Below, in pieces: positions 11,707-23,957 of a stretch of 64,000 nucleotides of DNA. The position numbers were made by a program, and so were the translations under genes. The stretch comes from Nannizziopsis barbatae (taxonomy: Eukaryota > Ascomycota > Eurotiomycetes > Onygenales > Nannizziopsiaceae). Position 1 is the first letter of the stretch, and each line of letters opens with the position of its first letter. The notes beneath the pieces are model-generated. The model was not told the origin of the DNA and did not search any database. It was given only the letters and a program-made list of their open reading frames with translations. Location: NCBI GenBank assembly GCA_014964245.1, contig JACVYH010000002.1:3561501-3625500 (forward strand), written 5' to 3'.

Positions 11707-13816
11707 TCACCAAGTCCAAAGTAGCCAAAAATACCAAGATAATGCAACGCCGGCGATCCATTTGAGTCGAGAAATGAAATGCATGCGAAACACAAACAAG
11801 GAACAGCGAGACCGCGAGGCCAAGTCCTCGCAAACAGGGTCTCTTGAGCTTGACCGGGATTTTTCTCTGACTTTATCAGAAACATCCCAGTCATCTTGAC
11901 GAGAACGAGCCAACATATGCCTTGTGGATCGGGCTCCATCATTACTCGGCGAGCTCGTTGCGGTTCTAGAAACGATGCCGTTTCCGTAGCGATTGTTAAA
12001 GTTCTCTCCATTAAGGAGAGAGGAGGCAGAACCGGATGTACTCGAAGCAGAAGAAATAGGGGTATCATCAACGAAGCGGTGTGTCAAAGGAAGTATAGTC
12101 TCCGACGTATCGGAGGTATCGGGAGAACGAACAGTAAGGGCAACAGAATGGATCAGGAGAATGAGGATAGTGAAAACAAGAACATAAACATACTGAATGA
12201 ATACGGCGATTTGATCGGGGAGGAGGCACAGTTTGTTCTGAAGGGTTTTGGATGACGCGGAAACCAAAGATTTCCCAGTCTGTGGGTCAATTGGATTCCA
12301 TAAGCTCGCAAGCTGGACTCCAGGACGCCGAACACTCATTGCAAAGGACGTACTCTTCACCGTGATCTCTTTCGGGGCAGGATCAAACTCTCGATGTGTA
12401 ATTTCGCAGTAATCATGATCATCACCAGAATAAACCTGTATCACAGGACCAGTTTTGTTAACAATGTCTTCAGAAATCTTTGGTGTGAGTACGTTCTGAT
12501 ATTGGTACCCCCAGCCTATCCTGATAGCGTTCCTGTCGTCTTTTTCAGGGGGCGGATTAGTTGATGAAGGTGGCCAGTGTTCTCGGAGTGGGCCACAGGG
12601 CGTTCCTGCTTCACGAAACAGTGGAACATGGGTGAGAACAATAGTGGGAAAATGCGCACCGGCTGCTGGTGGCGTTATGCTAGGCTTGGTAGCTTGTGCA
12701 GCATCGGAAACGGCATGCCGTGAGACGTAGCTCTCGGGATTTCCGTTCAGCACTGAGAGCTCCTCTTGGATAGCTCGGGATTTCAATGTTTGAAAGTCGT
12801 TCAGGAAAACCTCCACCGGTTTCCATATTTCCTCTAGCTCAGGGCCCTGGACGATGGGGTTTCCGGTTTTAGGGTCGACTTGATCCATTGCACTGAGAGA
12901 GACGGAGTCTACGGAGGCAAAGGTATGATTTCCCAGTATGTCTATCCTGTTCCCTTCACCAAAGTATGTTCGGAATCGTTGAAGTACCGGAAGCTGTATC
13001 CCATTCCCAAAACCTAAATCGTGGTTCCCAGGTAAACTGGCGATGATTTTCCTACCCCTAGTGCTTGCTGGCGAGCCGGTACCACCCAATTTGAACGTAT
13101 CCAGGTATATTCGCGAGAACCTTTTGTACTCCTTCATCCATACATCGTTTCCATAGCCCTTATAGCGTTCATCCGGGCTAGTGCTGGCTGAGGTGCCCCA
13201 TTCTCTCCCTCCGTCAAACAGATCCCCCAGGAAAAGTGTGCTGTCAGGTCGCAGTCTCTTCTGAAGCAATGAGTGCGTTCTATATAGATATAGATCGGTA
13301 AGATATACAGTCAGAGAGGACAGCGGCCATGGTCGACCAGTATAAGTATGTGCATCCACAAGTTGCGGATCCGCGATCAGTAAAGTGTGATGGGGAACAG
13401 CGTCGTTTGGCTAGAGACATGAGCAAAAAATGAGCAATTTTTGTCAAACCACAGAAGGATCCGTTGTGAGAAGAAGAACTTACCCAGTCTTCCCATCTCC
13501 CCCACTGGCAATCTGCTACTGCATCCCTGAAGACCTTTCGTTCTCCCCACCACAAAGTCACCAGCCATAGTCCGATCAAGAGGTTCCTCAAGGAAAACAC
13601 TAGACGCATGATCGCGATAACACTTCCACCATGATTCCGCCGGCTTTTCCGTCGCTCTCTTGCATATGCTACGGATATTGACTCTGCCGTAGTCCGTATA
13701 ACTACAACCGCAGGCCGGACGATCCGTGGCAACGAAGTAAATAACCGCTCCATGATGCCGGGAGGCTCCACGAAATGGTTTCGGTGGGATCGGTGAACAG
13801 CGTATGTTGAAGTCAT
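11707..13816 (-). CDS. Cdc1/Ted1-type membrane metallophosphoesterase
   Basis: Calcineurin-like phosphoesterase of the Cdc1/Ted1/PGAP5 family, ER/Golgi enzymes that remove ethanolamine phosphate from GPI glycans and aid cargo export. Exons 13816..13484 and 13410..11707 (678 residues). The joint TGG|CCA restores the family motif LLIADPQLVD. Metal-binding blocks follow in order: ADPQ, GDLFDGGREW, LPGNHDLGFG, VLTHVPLFREAG and YSGDDHDYCEITHRE. Hydrophobic segments lie before the catalytic domain (MRLVFSLRNLLIGLWLVTLW) and after it (about 505-525 and at the extreme C-terminus, ending LLWTW). The start could be 13816 or the in-frame Met at 13753. A strong GTGAGT donor overlaps the stop, so an alternative 3' exon cannot be excluded. 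Cdc1 versus Ted1 cannot be decided by eye. Confidence 0.88.
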
Positions 13817-14465
13817 ACGAAAGGGAAGCGCTTTTCTTTTGTATTATCGGGCTTGCCACCCTGTTGTCCAAGTAAAGGGAGAGAGCGCCAGCTCAGACTT
13901 GGTTGTGAAACGCAAACGCTTTTGGGGACATTAGGGGAATGGCGGTATGCCCATTGAGCCGGACGTTAATCAAGACAAGTCATTGAGTATCAGAAACTCA
14001 TCGTGTACTCAATAATTGTATCTGCAGAATTGCTGATGCTGATGGTTGTAGAAAATGATGGTTCTTTCTTGTGATTTGATCTGTTGAGATACAGATAATA
14101 ACCAAAAAGGGGTCACGTGCCTGTTTCTTGGATTTGGAAGGAGACTACAGACAGCGGCTGAAGTACTCTGCACTATTACATGCATACACCCGTGCAACTG
14201 AAATTAAGATACCTTACAGGCTACAATCAAACAGAACGACATTATATATTGTTTTTTAATACCTAAAGGACCTCTACAGCTGCAACACACCCTTAGCAAA
14301 CGCCACGAAATCATTTTCAGCTGCACCTTTCAAATAATTTTATATATGAACGCCTTTGAATACTACAGGCGGTCAGGATGGTAATAGCCGTTGCACAAGA
14401 AAGCAGGGATGGTATAAGAGTAATGATAGTACTCAGCTCCCTATACAGCACCACAATTTCCTCTA
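13817..14465. other. Spacer between two minus-strand genes
   Basis: Promoter side of the phosphoesterase gene and 3' side of the zinc transporter. No ORF with recognisable content was seen. Confidence 0.6.
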
Positions 14466-16247
14466 TTACGAGCAGCATTGACGGTTAGGAGCGCATTCGT
14501 TTCCACATTCAAGTAAGCAGGCAGCACCTCCATCCGGTGTTCTAGTACCCGTCGATGCGCCGGAAACACCATTATTGTTAGCGTTTCCACGAGGCCCGGC
14601 AATAGCGCCGCCTTCGTCGTCACTATCCGGGTAAAATTCGGGCTGAATGGTCGAAGAATGGATCCCGTAGGCATGTAAGCATTTGCGAACATCCTTTGCT
14701 AGGGCCATGTATCGGTCCGAGCCTTCTCCTTTAATATCGTGGCTGACCTGGATATGTAGTGATGAGACCAATTTAGTATCACTGAGCTGCCAAACGTGTA
14801 AGTGGTGGCAGCTCATGACTCCAGGCAGTGATTCAATATCCTCGATGATATGATCAATGCTCAAACCAGGTGGTACGGCTTGGAGTAGAATTCGAGAGGC
14901 AGCTTTGCAAAGAGGAATTGCCGAACCCAGGATAATCATGGTAATGAAAAGGGAAATTCCAGGGTCCACGTAATACCTCCAGGAGTAATCCGTAAGCCAG
15001 ATAACCAAGGCCGAAGCAATGACACCAATGTTTCCTAGAGCGTCGCCCACAACATGTAGGAAAACGCCTCGCATGTTAAGATCGTGACCATGACCGCCCT
15101 TTTTACCCCCAGACTTGGGCTTTCTGTGGTTATGTTCATCATGTAAATCATCCTTGGAATTGCTCTTCCGTACTACCGCGGTGGTTTGATAGGACGGCTT
15201 GCCATTACTGGAGTTTCCGAGCAGTCTAGAGCGTTCCGAGGTTCCTTCAGCAGCCGAGTCCGTGTCTATTTCAGACTCTGACCCGGAGTCTCCAAATTTG
15301 CTGGCTTGGATGATATCCTGGCGTAGGCTGGCGGGATGGAAATTTTGAGGGGAATCAGAGTTCCGTAAGCTAGAGCCGGAAGCACTAAGGCGGTTGACAC
15401 TGCGGTGACGACCATGACGGCGATTCTCCGGGGTCCAGGCCCTTCTGACGGTAGCTGGGCTACCTGCCGCTTCTCTGCTTGGCCGAATGGTGCTCACTGA
15501 CCCCTCAGTTTCACAAGCATCGAGAGTATTCTGGGGCATCACACTAGCAACGGTGCCATCTGGATCAGAAATAGCAGCTGTATCTGTGTCTAAGTCGTTG
15601 GAATATCCTTGTTCGGCTGATTCAACAGCGTCCTCGGTATGTCCGTGTCCATGGGAATGGGAATGGTCGTGGAAAAGAAGCAATCCAATAATGTTCGAAA
15701 GAAGACCCAAGCAACCAACAATAAGAACCAATTTCGGGTTCTTGACCTCCTGTGGTTCGACAAGACGCTGGATAGCTTCTAAAAAGATGGAAAGGCAAAG
15801 GGCGACGAGGAAGACTCCGTTCACGAGAGCACCGAGGGTTTCTGCGCGTTGCCACTGCATAATGCATCAGTATTTACTATGGGACGGCTAGTTCTCTTCT
15901 TTTCATTACTTACCCCATAGGTATATGACTTTGAATTAGTCTTCTCGTTCGCGACTTTAACAGCCCATAAACCGACAATCAATGACAGAACGTCATTCAG
16001 CTAGAAAATGGTGAAGCTTAGCACGATAGTCCTTGGCTCCTGCAAACGAGGTTTCGTACCATATGAAAGGAATCTGCGACCAAAGCGAGCGAGTGAACGG
16101 AATAGCCTGTAGAATCACCACGGTCAATTTCTACTGCAAGCCGTGAAGGCTTTCTCCGAGCAACCTACCGACAACAAGTTCAATCAGAAAAAAGACGGAA
16201 TCAATCGCCAGAAGGAGAATGATCCGATGGGACTTTGACAAGCCCAT
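14466..16247 (-). CDS. ZRC1: Zrc1/Cot1-type zinc transporter (cation diffusion facilitator)
   Basis: Exports Zn2+ from the cytosol, in relatives into the vacuole in exchange for protons. Exons 16247..16169, 16106..16060, 16000..15914 and 15854..14466; 533 residues. The N-terminus MGLSKSHRIILLLAIDSVFF and the TM2 motif ALVADSFHMLNDV (the H-x3-D metal site) appear only after splicing. TM4-TM5 are separated by a His-rich loop beginning HDHSHSHGHGH, followed by a long Ser-rich low-complexity insertion (about 175-290). The second metal site is in HVVGDALGNIGV. The C-terminal cytosolic domain contains SCHHLHVWQLSDTKLVSSLH. The tail ends in a Cys-rich CLLECGNECAPNRQCC, plausibly metal-sensing. Identification is secure; transport specificity follows from the family. 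Confidence 0.95.
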
Positions 16248-17501
16248 GATGACTCGCGGTGACGATCCAACCTATACCTGGTGATAGAGAGAAGCTGGTA
16301 GTGTTAGGCGAGTAAAGGAATGAAGAGAAAGGATTGATCTCAGTCGAAGTGCGAAGGAAGCGGATCTTTTGACCAGCCGGCTAGTTGCATCAGCTCACTG
16401 AGTCACTGATCAGTCAGCGCTTCCAGACGAATCCGAGAAGTTGGAAGCTTGGAACTTTCTGGTCCAGGACCAAGTTAGGCAATCTCGGATATAAGAATCC
16501 CAAGTGCTTAGGAAGCACGAGCTTTTTGCAAGATAAACGGAGCTCCTGTTCTTTTAATCAAATTTTGCTAGAGCTGCCGGCTTGTGCCGAAGTTTTAAGA
16601 AACGATCTCTTTTTGCGATGAAACGACGGGGATCGACGGGCCATCGACGTAATCCTTTTTTAACTCCTGGCGCCTGTGGCAAGAAAGGGGAAAAAAAGTT
16701 CTTGATGAATCTCGATGGAGAACGAATGAGTGAACTAGTGAGTGATAGACTTTTCGTTCGCCCTGGGCGGTTCCAAACAAGCCTAACATCCCTGCAGGGC
16801 CCAGGCTGCATCTTCACTTGAAAATCCTTCACCCAAAAAAGACTCCGAATGAGTGCTACATATACCCCACGAGTGGACCGGCATATCCTCAATTGACTGA
16901 CTATGATACAACCCCCTATGGAGTATACCTACACTGATAGGCTCCTACGGTCATATTTTATGGAATGATGCCTTCAAATTATAAACGGCGGCAATACGAA
17001 GCCTGATTTTTTGGTGTGAGGATTCAGGAGCTCATATGGAGTACGGAGTATACTCCGTAGCTTCTATTATTCTTTTGTCGATAATAATAACTAATCTCAG
17101 TGGGGCTATCAATTCTTCAATTATTAGCGTAACAAAGGGACAACTGCTGATGGAAAAATTTTCATCAAAAGCCTGGAAACGCCATCACATCGCCAGCCGC
17201 AGTCTCGCCCTCAACATCAACCGAGGTGCGTTTCCCATCTCCCGAAAGGGCGCATTGACACTTCTTGATAAAAATATCGGCATCGTGAAAGCTATTCATG
17301 ACGCATAGAGGATCTGAAGACTCTTTGGAAGCTAGGAATATCGGCCGCACTGCAGTTTGTAGACGCCAGACAGCTTACCGGCTCCACAAACATCGCCAGG
17401 CCACGAATCAACGACACAACAGGCCGGGTCATCTACATACCTGCCAAGAGACATACCGTGTGTCTGCAGGCTCTTTGCGTTAGTGCATACGGAGTATGCT
17501 A
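16248..17501. other. Spacer upstream of the zinc transporter, up to the transposon
   Basis: No supported gene; small overlapping ORFs lack family features. It contains the perfect 18-bp palindrome at 17042..17059 and another half-site at 17488..17496, four bases before the transposon target site. Confidence 0.6.
17042..17059. repeat. Perfect palindrome TACGGAGTATACTCCGTA
   Basis: Two inverted half-sites TACGGAGTA and TACTCCGTA abut to form an 18-bp perfect palindrome. It is one of the best copies of the dispersed intergenic motif of this window. Confidence 0.95.
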
Positions 17502-18865
17502 TAGTTCTAGGAAAAAAGTTTGAATCCCACCCCTCCAAAAAGACCCCGCGGTATCTTCCACCCAAATTACTATTCAATGGTACTCGACCAATTTTAGCTC
17601 AATTAAACTAGAAATTGGAAGCCAAAGAGATTACCTATTTGGGTAGATTATATCAAATTTTTGATGTTCTAGTAGATCTAGTACTTGGTATACCACCCTT
17701 TTGCCTCCAGGACCGCATTCATCCTATAGTCCATACTCTTCACTAATTGAACAAGCAGATCTTCCTGAATATTGCTCCATGACTCTTGCAAAATCTTCCA
17801 GAGCTTCTCCTCCTTTGTATCCTTGCTCTCAGTTATAGATTCAATATCCTTATCCACGGAATACACTTCTTCTTTGAGTGGAAACCAGAGGTGTTCAATC
17901 GGGTTGAGATCTGGTAAATAGAGAGGCCAGTCCATGACTTTGATTGCATTATTCTCCAACCATGTAGTCACCTTCTTTGCAGAATGAATTAGAGCATTAT
18001 CCTGCATGAATATAAGGCCTGATTCATAGATTGTTGGTATCATTTCCTCAAGCAATTCAATATAAGAGCTGGATGTATAGCCATGCTTCGCTGATTCAAA
18101 ATCACGCCCTAAACAGAGCAAATCTGACCTCTTATTATCTCAAAAAGCTGCCCAAACCATGACCCGTATGGCCTTTCCCTTCTTAGAAGACTGAATGAAC
18201 TTCTTTTTCCACTTTTCATCATGTAAATTCAGGCGAAAAGCCCACTTGTTTCACTGCCCTGATCCTAGCTTAACAGAGCACTCATCTGACCAGATGACTG
18301 TGCGCCATTCCTCATAGGTCCAGTCCTTATATTTTAAAGCTCAATTATACCGCTTCTTGGCTATCTCTGGTGTGAGTTTTGGCTGCTTTTGAGCTTTCCA
18401 TTTGCCATATCCAGAGGTCTGAATGTAGTTGTATAGGGTTCAACAAATGACCCTAATCTCAAGCTCAGAAATCAAGGTTTGGTAGGTTGCAAAGGGATTT
18501 TGCTTGATATATTTGAGTATTGACTGCTGCTCTAGAGATGAGAGCAATTTTGGCCAGCCAGATCAAGATAGGGTGGTGCAATTCAATCTTGAAAGAGCTC
18601 GGGTGAGGATGATATAGATGGTTTGCTTTAGGATTTTGGTAACGCGCGCGATTTGGGAGCCTGTTAAACCACCAACTTTCATTCCTATGATCGCTCCGCG
18701 AACTGCAGGGTTCAATTGCTTCTTTGGAATAATATTTGGGCTAATTGAAGCCAAAGGACTTCGTTCCATGATTATATGGTGCTTTTTGTAGATGGGGTTG
18801 AAAAGAGGATCGCGAAAAAACGCGTGGTAAAAAGCGCGAGGATTCAAACTTTTTTCCAGTCACTG
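17502..18865 (-). mobile_element. Degenerate Tc1/mariner DNA transposon
   Basis: An element of about 1.36 kb bounded by inverted ends. The left end (17502..17527) and the complement of the right end (18840..18865) share 21 of 26 positions, including the 18-base block ggaaaaaagtttgaatcc. Both ends are flanked by TA (17500..17501 and 18866..18867), the target duplication of this superfamily. The internal reading frame encodes a DD34E-type transposase on the minus strand with five stop codons, so this copy is dead. The insertion sits four bases from a TACGGAGTA half-site. Confidence 0.88.
17678..18769 (-). pseudogene. Tc1/mariner transposase, five in-frame stops
   Basis: One continuous frame of 364 codons from ATG 18769 to the terminal stop, without frameshift. 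An N-terminal helix-turn-helix part is followed by DDE catalytic blocks: VIWSDECSVKLG (first Asp), FMQDNALIHSA (second Asp) and YLPDLNPIEHLW (Glu). Stops lie at 18563..18565, 18440..18442, 18341..18343, 18251..18253 and 18140..18142. All five are TGA and fit Arg CGA to TGA changes at CpG, which suggests cytosine deamination or RIP-like mutation rather than random decay. The length matches Tc1-type transposases, so the copy was probably full length at insertion. Confidence 0.88.
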
Positions 18866-19226
18866 TATATGACATTGCATAAGTGCAATATATTGGGACC
18901 CGGGGCCTATACTCCGTACTGGGCCCTATGTATGTACATACATACATACGGGGTATCTGACCTAGTTTGGAGACGCGCAATGATGAATGGATATCTATTA
19001 TTATAGTCACTTGTGAATCTTGACATTCTAAGTTTGATATTAACAATTATGAATTTGGTAATGCCTATACCGCAGGCATCCATGACATAAACCCATCAAA
19101 CAGTTGCACAACTCCAAGTGGCATCTAGACTGCTCTTTTATTTGCAACCAACGCCGAGACAAGAGGGTATATTGTAATTTTGACCAAAACCCAAGACCCT
19201 AATAATGCAACCCGTGGTGAATCAAA
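18866..19226. other. Short spacer with a microsatellite
   Basis: Right flank of the transposon. It holds a TACTCCGTA half-site at 18910 and a TATG/CATA microsatellite at 18927..18949. No gene was seen. Confidence 0.6.
18927..18949. repeat. TATG/CATA microsatellite
   Basis: Alternating tatg and cata tetranucleotides forming a self-complementary stretch, 23 bp long and non-coding. Confidence 0.9.
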
Positions 19227-20446
19227 TTAAATACCTGAATCCCTTCTTACGCTAATTAGAATCACGAGTACCAGAAGCGTAATGACGACCTCACGATTCT
19301 TCTCGTTAGCTAGGTTGTTCGAAAGGGTGAAATTGGACATCAGCAGTTAGACATACCGCTCCAGTAAGGAAAGCAATGCTTAAGAGCTCCCAGCCACCGG
19401 CATATATTTTTCCAGTTGATAAAGCATGTTGCTGTTTCAGAAATCGAAAGGCCGCAATTAAAGCAAGGTAGATAGCGAACCCCTGGCAAATGCAGCCGAG
19501 AGGCTTGCCAATCTTGTAAAATCCGAATTCCGGGTGATGCACATGGGAATGTTGCAGACTGAAAAGCTGGGCAATTAACACTCCTAGAAGAGAAAAGGCG
19601 AGGGACGTTCTCATATGGGCTAGGTACGTTCGTTCAAGAGCTGTGGCAATAACTTGTTAGTTTGGCTCATATTCATAGGCTTGGAATGGCGTGTTATAAT
19701 CAAGAAAGAGTGTTATAGTAATGATTATCTTTCTTGGTTCAGTCCGAAATACATAGTGCCCACGGTGGAGTTGGTCAACGGTCTACAGAGGGGAAAACCG
19801 TCGAGGGGTGATGGTGGTCGTACAAACGCCAAAGTCCCGTTGGGCGGCAGAATGTCGTGACAGCTGAGACAGGCTGCATCTATGCGTGTTTTGGCACCAT
19901 CCCAACACAATCCACCCTAAGAGCCTCTTCAAAAAGCAAACAACCAGCACAGCCATGCTATTTATACTAAGAAATCCCATCTACAGTTGGAACTTCTACT
20001 GCGAAATAGCCTCGAAGCACGACTGGAAAGAAACCCTAAGCAGAAAAGGGGGAAGGCAACGCACCATAATGATCTCTGTTCTGATTCTGAGAGACGGACA
20101 ACACCACGTTACGTCTCCAGAACTTAATGATATGCCGAAAGCGACCTGTAGGCTCACGACTACGGGTGGTCACTTGGCTACTTCGCGTCGACCGCCGTGT
20201 TACAACCCTGATCGATCCCGAAGAGACGGTGGACGGCGATGAGTCTCTTCGTGTATGAGTTGGAATTTCATGGAGTTCCGAGAGTTCGAGCGAATCGTGC
20301 TGGTCTCCCGGAGTAAGGGTTTCGGAAGTTGTCGAAACCCTAGAGCTAGGAGCGGGAGTTCTCTCCCTTAGCGAGGAAGAAGATGCGATGAGAGCGGGTT
20401 CGGGATGCCGCAGTTGCGTCCCATCATGACTGGCAGATTCCTCCAT
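19227..20446 (-). CDS. DUF202-domain membrane protein
   Basis: Small membrane protein of the DUF202 family (related to bacterial YidH and the membrane domain of Vtc-type proteins); biochemical role unknown. Exon 1 is 20446..20065: a polar, Ser/Arg-rich cytosolic N-terminus of about 127 residues. Exon 2 starts at 19640 after an unusually long intron (about 424 nt) and gives the family signature ERTYLAHMRTSLAFSLLG, then FGFYKIGKPLG and RFLKQQHALSTGKIYAGGWE. The 3' end is uncertain. Reading through stops at 19306. A strong GTATGT donor near 19354 instead allows a third exon ending at 19227, which adds VVITLLVLVILISV, a third membrane segment. I prefer the spliced form, though its acceptor is weak. 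Confidence 0.75.
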
Positions 20447-22969
20447 GAAGCATGCCACGCCTGGCACAATGCATAGTCATCAAGATGACGACGGGCGGGA
20501 ATGACTGAGTCTGCAACGGGTGGGAATGGGGAAGTGGCGAGTGCAGAGGAAGAGGATTCTTGTTCTCTTATTATTATTATTAAAACAGACCAGCGGTACT
20601 ATATGTAAAAACCACCGGAGATCAACGAAGGCTGCGCGTATGCCACACTTCCTTTACAGGCAGCCCCAGATATTTCGACTTGGACTGATGAACGTCGGGC
20701 TGAAGATGAGCTTTTAAGGGACAGAAATTCAAGTGCAATTCGAGGTGGAGTTCCCTTCCCCTAATAAGTTCCGGTTATTTTTTGGGCGCGCCCAAGTTTT
20801 CAGCATGTGGTTGTTAGTCAGTTCATCATAGTTTCCGAGAATTCTAGACCCGATGCGGGAACCAGGGGAGTTTCTTGCTAGCATCCTGACTCCATACATA
20901 TCGACCCATATCATATGCATGATTTTGCACCGGTCTCAATGGCTTTTGGCTCTCAGGTGATCCTGAATATCAGCTAAATATACTCCGTACGCCGAACAAT
21001 AATGTGGTGGCTCAGAGGCCCCTCTTTACTATCATTTGTTCTCCTTTTTCGTTGTTTTTGTGACCATCGGCAATCCAAGAAATGATCTTTTAAACAGCAA
21101 AAGAAACGAACGTGTAATCTCCCTTGGCTTGAAGCTTGGCCTGGCTAGGAATCCTGGCCCACTGGCTGACCGGTTCTGACAGGGATCAAGGAAGACTTTG
21201 GCCGCTGAAGCCCGCAGCGCCGCATGACTGGGAAAATTTCTGATGTAATAATTGCATGCGCAATCCATGTCTTTCAAAAGAAAAAATTCTGTCTTTTAAG
21301 GCAGGCCCTTTTCAAAATCGAGAGACCGCCGTGACAGTGGCGCACTGCGATACCAGCTATCTACAATTACATACCCTTTACGGAGTACTCCGTACTTCGA
21401 ATGATGTGCAATAATGATATTCTTTTCCAAGAAGAAGATCACGGTTGATTTCTTATCAGGAACCCAGGGCTCCGCGCCCAATCACCGACGAATGTGATCG
21501 TCAAGTCTATGATCAGCCACAAGCTTCACTATTGACTGTCGGGTTCGTTGTCCCGGCTCGCCCCACCACGATGCTCTGTCTATTTTCTTTCGCAGCGGCT
21601 ATCGCACCCTTATCGGGTTCCATTCCAACAGCAAGATTGACTCTACAAGCGATGATCGCACATCGCTGTCATTGCGCATTTCCACCGAAGCCACAACTCG
21701 ATAAAATGCGCCCTCTGATGCATGCATGCGTGTCTGTGCATTTGTTTGAACTTCTTGTGCGACAAGTGGCTTTGACAACCACACGTTTTTCCGAGACGAA
21801 GAAGAGAATATGCACTTTCTATGGTAAGATCATTCCGATACCTTGAACTCGTCCTTTCTTGAAGTCGTATCCGGGGTCATCGCGCTTCGGTTGTTCGAGC
21901 TTCAAACAAATTGCTTGCACGGAATGGAGTGAAGGTTCGGAAAACACGGCCATGTTTGCCCTCCTTTCTCCTTTCTTTGACCCAAGGAGTCCGAAGAATA
22001 GTTTTCCGCCTTCCGTTTCTGGAATCTTCATAGCAACTTTTCTTCTTTAGTTTTGGATGCCTTTCTTCGACGTTGCAACCTTGTAGACTTCTGGCCCAGC
22101 TAGACCGGAAAACGGCATATAAGTTTTCCGATCATGCACCCGATCCTCGAAGCCGTGTGGTCTGGCCTGGCGCACCCCGACCGCTTTTTGAACCATTCTC
22201 ATAGGCGTAGAGACGCAATTGGAAGCCCAAACTCCTGCACTGTGAGGAGCCTATTCTCAAGATGCTGAACAGCGGTGAGTCCCGGCCAATCCAGGCTTCT
22301 GGGCCAGACATGCGCCACGACGGTTTGAATATCGATACATGCCTATTGTTGCTAGAGAGCGTAAAAAGGAATGAAGAGGCGATTCTCGACCCTCCATTGT
22401 CGGTTCGCTTCTTCGGGGAAAATCATGGAATAACCACATGATAAGTCTCGATCAAAATTTTTTTCAGCAAAAAGAAAAGCAATGTCAAGTCGATGCAATG
22501 CTAGGCCCTGATTGTTGGCAATTGTTGCCATCTCTAAACCCGACCATTCGGCGCACCCGCAGCTATACGAAGTGCCCGCGGTCATTAGACCTGGGAGGAT
22601 TGATCTACTGTAATTTCCATGTCATGGGGAACAAAAGGATCAATTTCTTTTCAAGGCATGTGTTATACGTATCTGTAGCGGGGACTTCAATTAGCACATA
22701 CCAATTATCTCTTATACTCCAATTGTTATGTCCCCGGCAATAACCGCCAACCACTGATGTTCCGATATCGGAGCTTAGCCTCCACTATGAGGGAGCATAA
22801 ATAACGATGTCAGGAAACTACATGACTTGGAAGAACTACGAACAGGCAAAAACGAGTGCAATCGTCTTGACACTTAATTTCGGCGGTCTCGTTACAATAA
22901 TTTCCTGACGTTTGGGCGGAGCGGACGCCAAGACTAACAGGGCAAATCAGAGGCCCGTGCATATCCAAA
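20447..22969. other. 2.5 kb gene-free spacer
   Basis: Divergent promoter region between the DUF202 gene and a methyltransferase. ORFs up to 133 codons occur but lack recognisable domains and splice partners. It contains a half-site at 20981 and the perfect palindrome at 21379..21394. Confidence 0.55.
21379..21394. repeat. Perfect palindrome TACGGAGTACTCCGTA
   Basis: The 9-bp half-site and its inverse overlap by two bases (TA) to form a 16-bp perfect palindrome. It is one of the best copies of the dispersed motif. Confidence 0.95.
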
Positions 22970-23957
22970 ATGGGAAGTCAGGCAGATCTTGGCGGAGCGG
23001 AAACCGACCACTGGTCAGAAGAGGTAATTCTCCGATAGGCATTCTCCGGTCTATTTGTGACTGTTGATCTGTATACATACATAGCATTACCCGATCACAT
23101 TCTAACCTACTTTAGGCATATCGAGCATCGGCGGCATTTGTACCCCGCCTAGCCCAGAAAGTCCTGCTTTATATAGACCCTCAGCCTACTGACAATATCC
23201 TGGATGTTGGCTGTGGTGATGGAAAATTCACTGCAAATTATGTGGATCACGTGAAACATGTCCTGGGGCTAGATGCTTCTAAAGCGATGATTGATGCCGC
23301 AAAAAGGGATTTCGATCGGGAAAATGTAAAGTACGAGGTAGCCGATTGTAGGTACCTGGAAAAGGAGGGGGTGGCTGGCTCTGCAAAGTGGGACAAAGTG
23401 TGAGTTCCGTGATCCGAAGTTCAAATGATATGACATATCACTAAATTCGGAACAGTGTATCAAATGCCGCGCTCCATTGGATTTTGAAAGATCCCACCAC
23501 CCGTGTTTCGGTACTCAGAGCCATATATGATTGTCTTAAACCGAACGGTAGTTTCATTTTCGAAATGGGTGGTCATGGGAATGTCCCTGAGGTCCATTGT
23601 GCCTTGATAGCGGTTCTTATGAAGCGCGGTGTCACACCCAAGGCGGCCCATCAGGCAATCCCGTGGTTTTTTCCGTCCGAGGAATGGATGAAGGCGACCT
23701 TGGAAAACCTGGGCTTCACGGTAGCGAAATTAGAGATGGAGTATCGACCAACGAAACTGACCGCGGACGAGAATGGAGGGATCGGCGGATGGGTGAGGCT
23801 GATGGGTGCTTCTGTGCTAGAAGTGCTTGATGAAGGCGAGCAAAGAGAAAGCGCAGTCAAGGAAGTATGTGAAATGCTAGAACCGGTTATTACAAGAGAG
23901 GACGGCAGTAAATGGCTAGGGTATGTGAGGCTAAGAGGAGTTGCACAGAAAAAATGA
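22970..23957 (+). CDS. Class I SAM-dependent methyltransferase
   Basis: Exons 22970..23023, 23116..23399 and 23456..23957; 279 residues. SAM-binding motif I is NILDVGCGDGKFTANYVDHV (about residues 45-65), followed by the acidic loop LGLDASKAMIDAA and motif ADCRYL. Motif post-II appears as VVSNAALHWILKDP across the last joint, then LKPNGSFIFEMGGHGNV. The arrangement resembles the small-molecule methyltransferases of the trans-aconitate/UbiE type. The substrate is not predictable from sequence. The start at 22970 is followed by a polar 18-residue exon and then AYRASAAFVPRLAQKVL, typical of the helix before motif I. No biosynthetic cluster surrounds it. Confidence 0.9.

Noticed and set aside
17511..17530. 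GTTTGAATCCC resembling a tRNA B-box
   Set aside because: It is part of the mariner terminal inverted repeat and no tRNA fold or A-box precedes it.
21445..21846. 133-codon plus-strand ORF in the 20.4-23 kb gap
   Set aside because: It has one hydrophobic patch but no start-proximal signal peptide, no homology by eye and no introns; likely chance.
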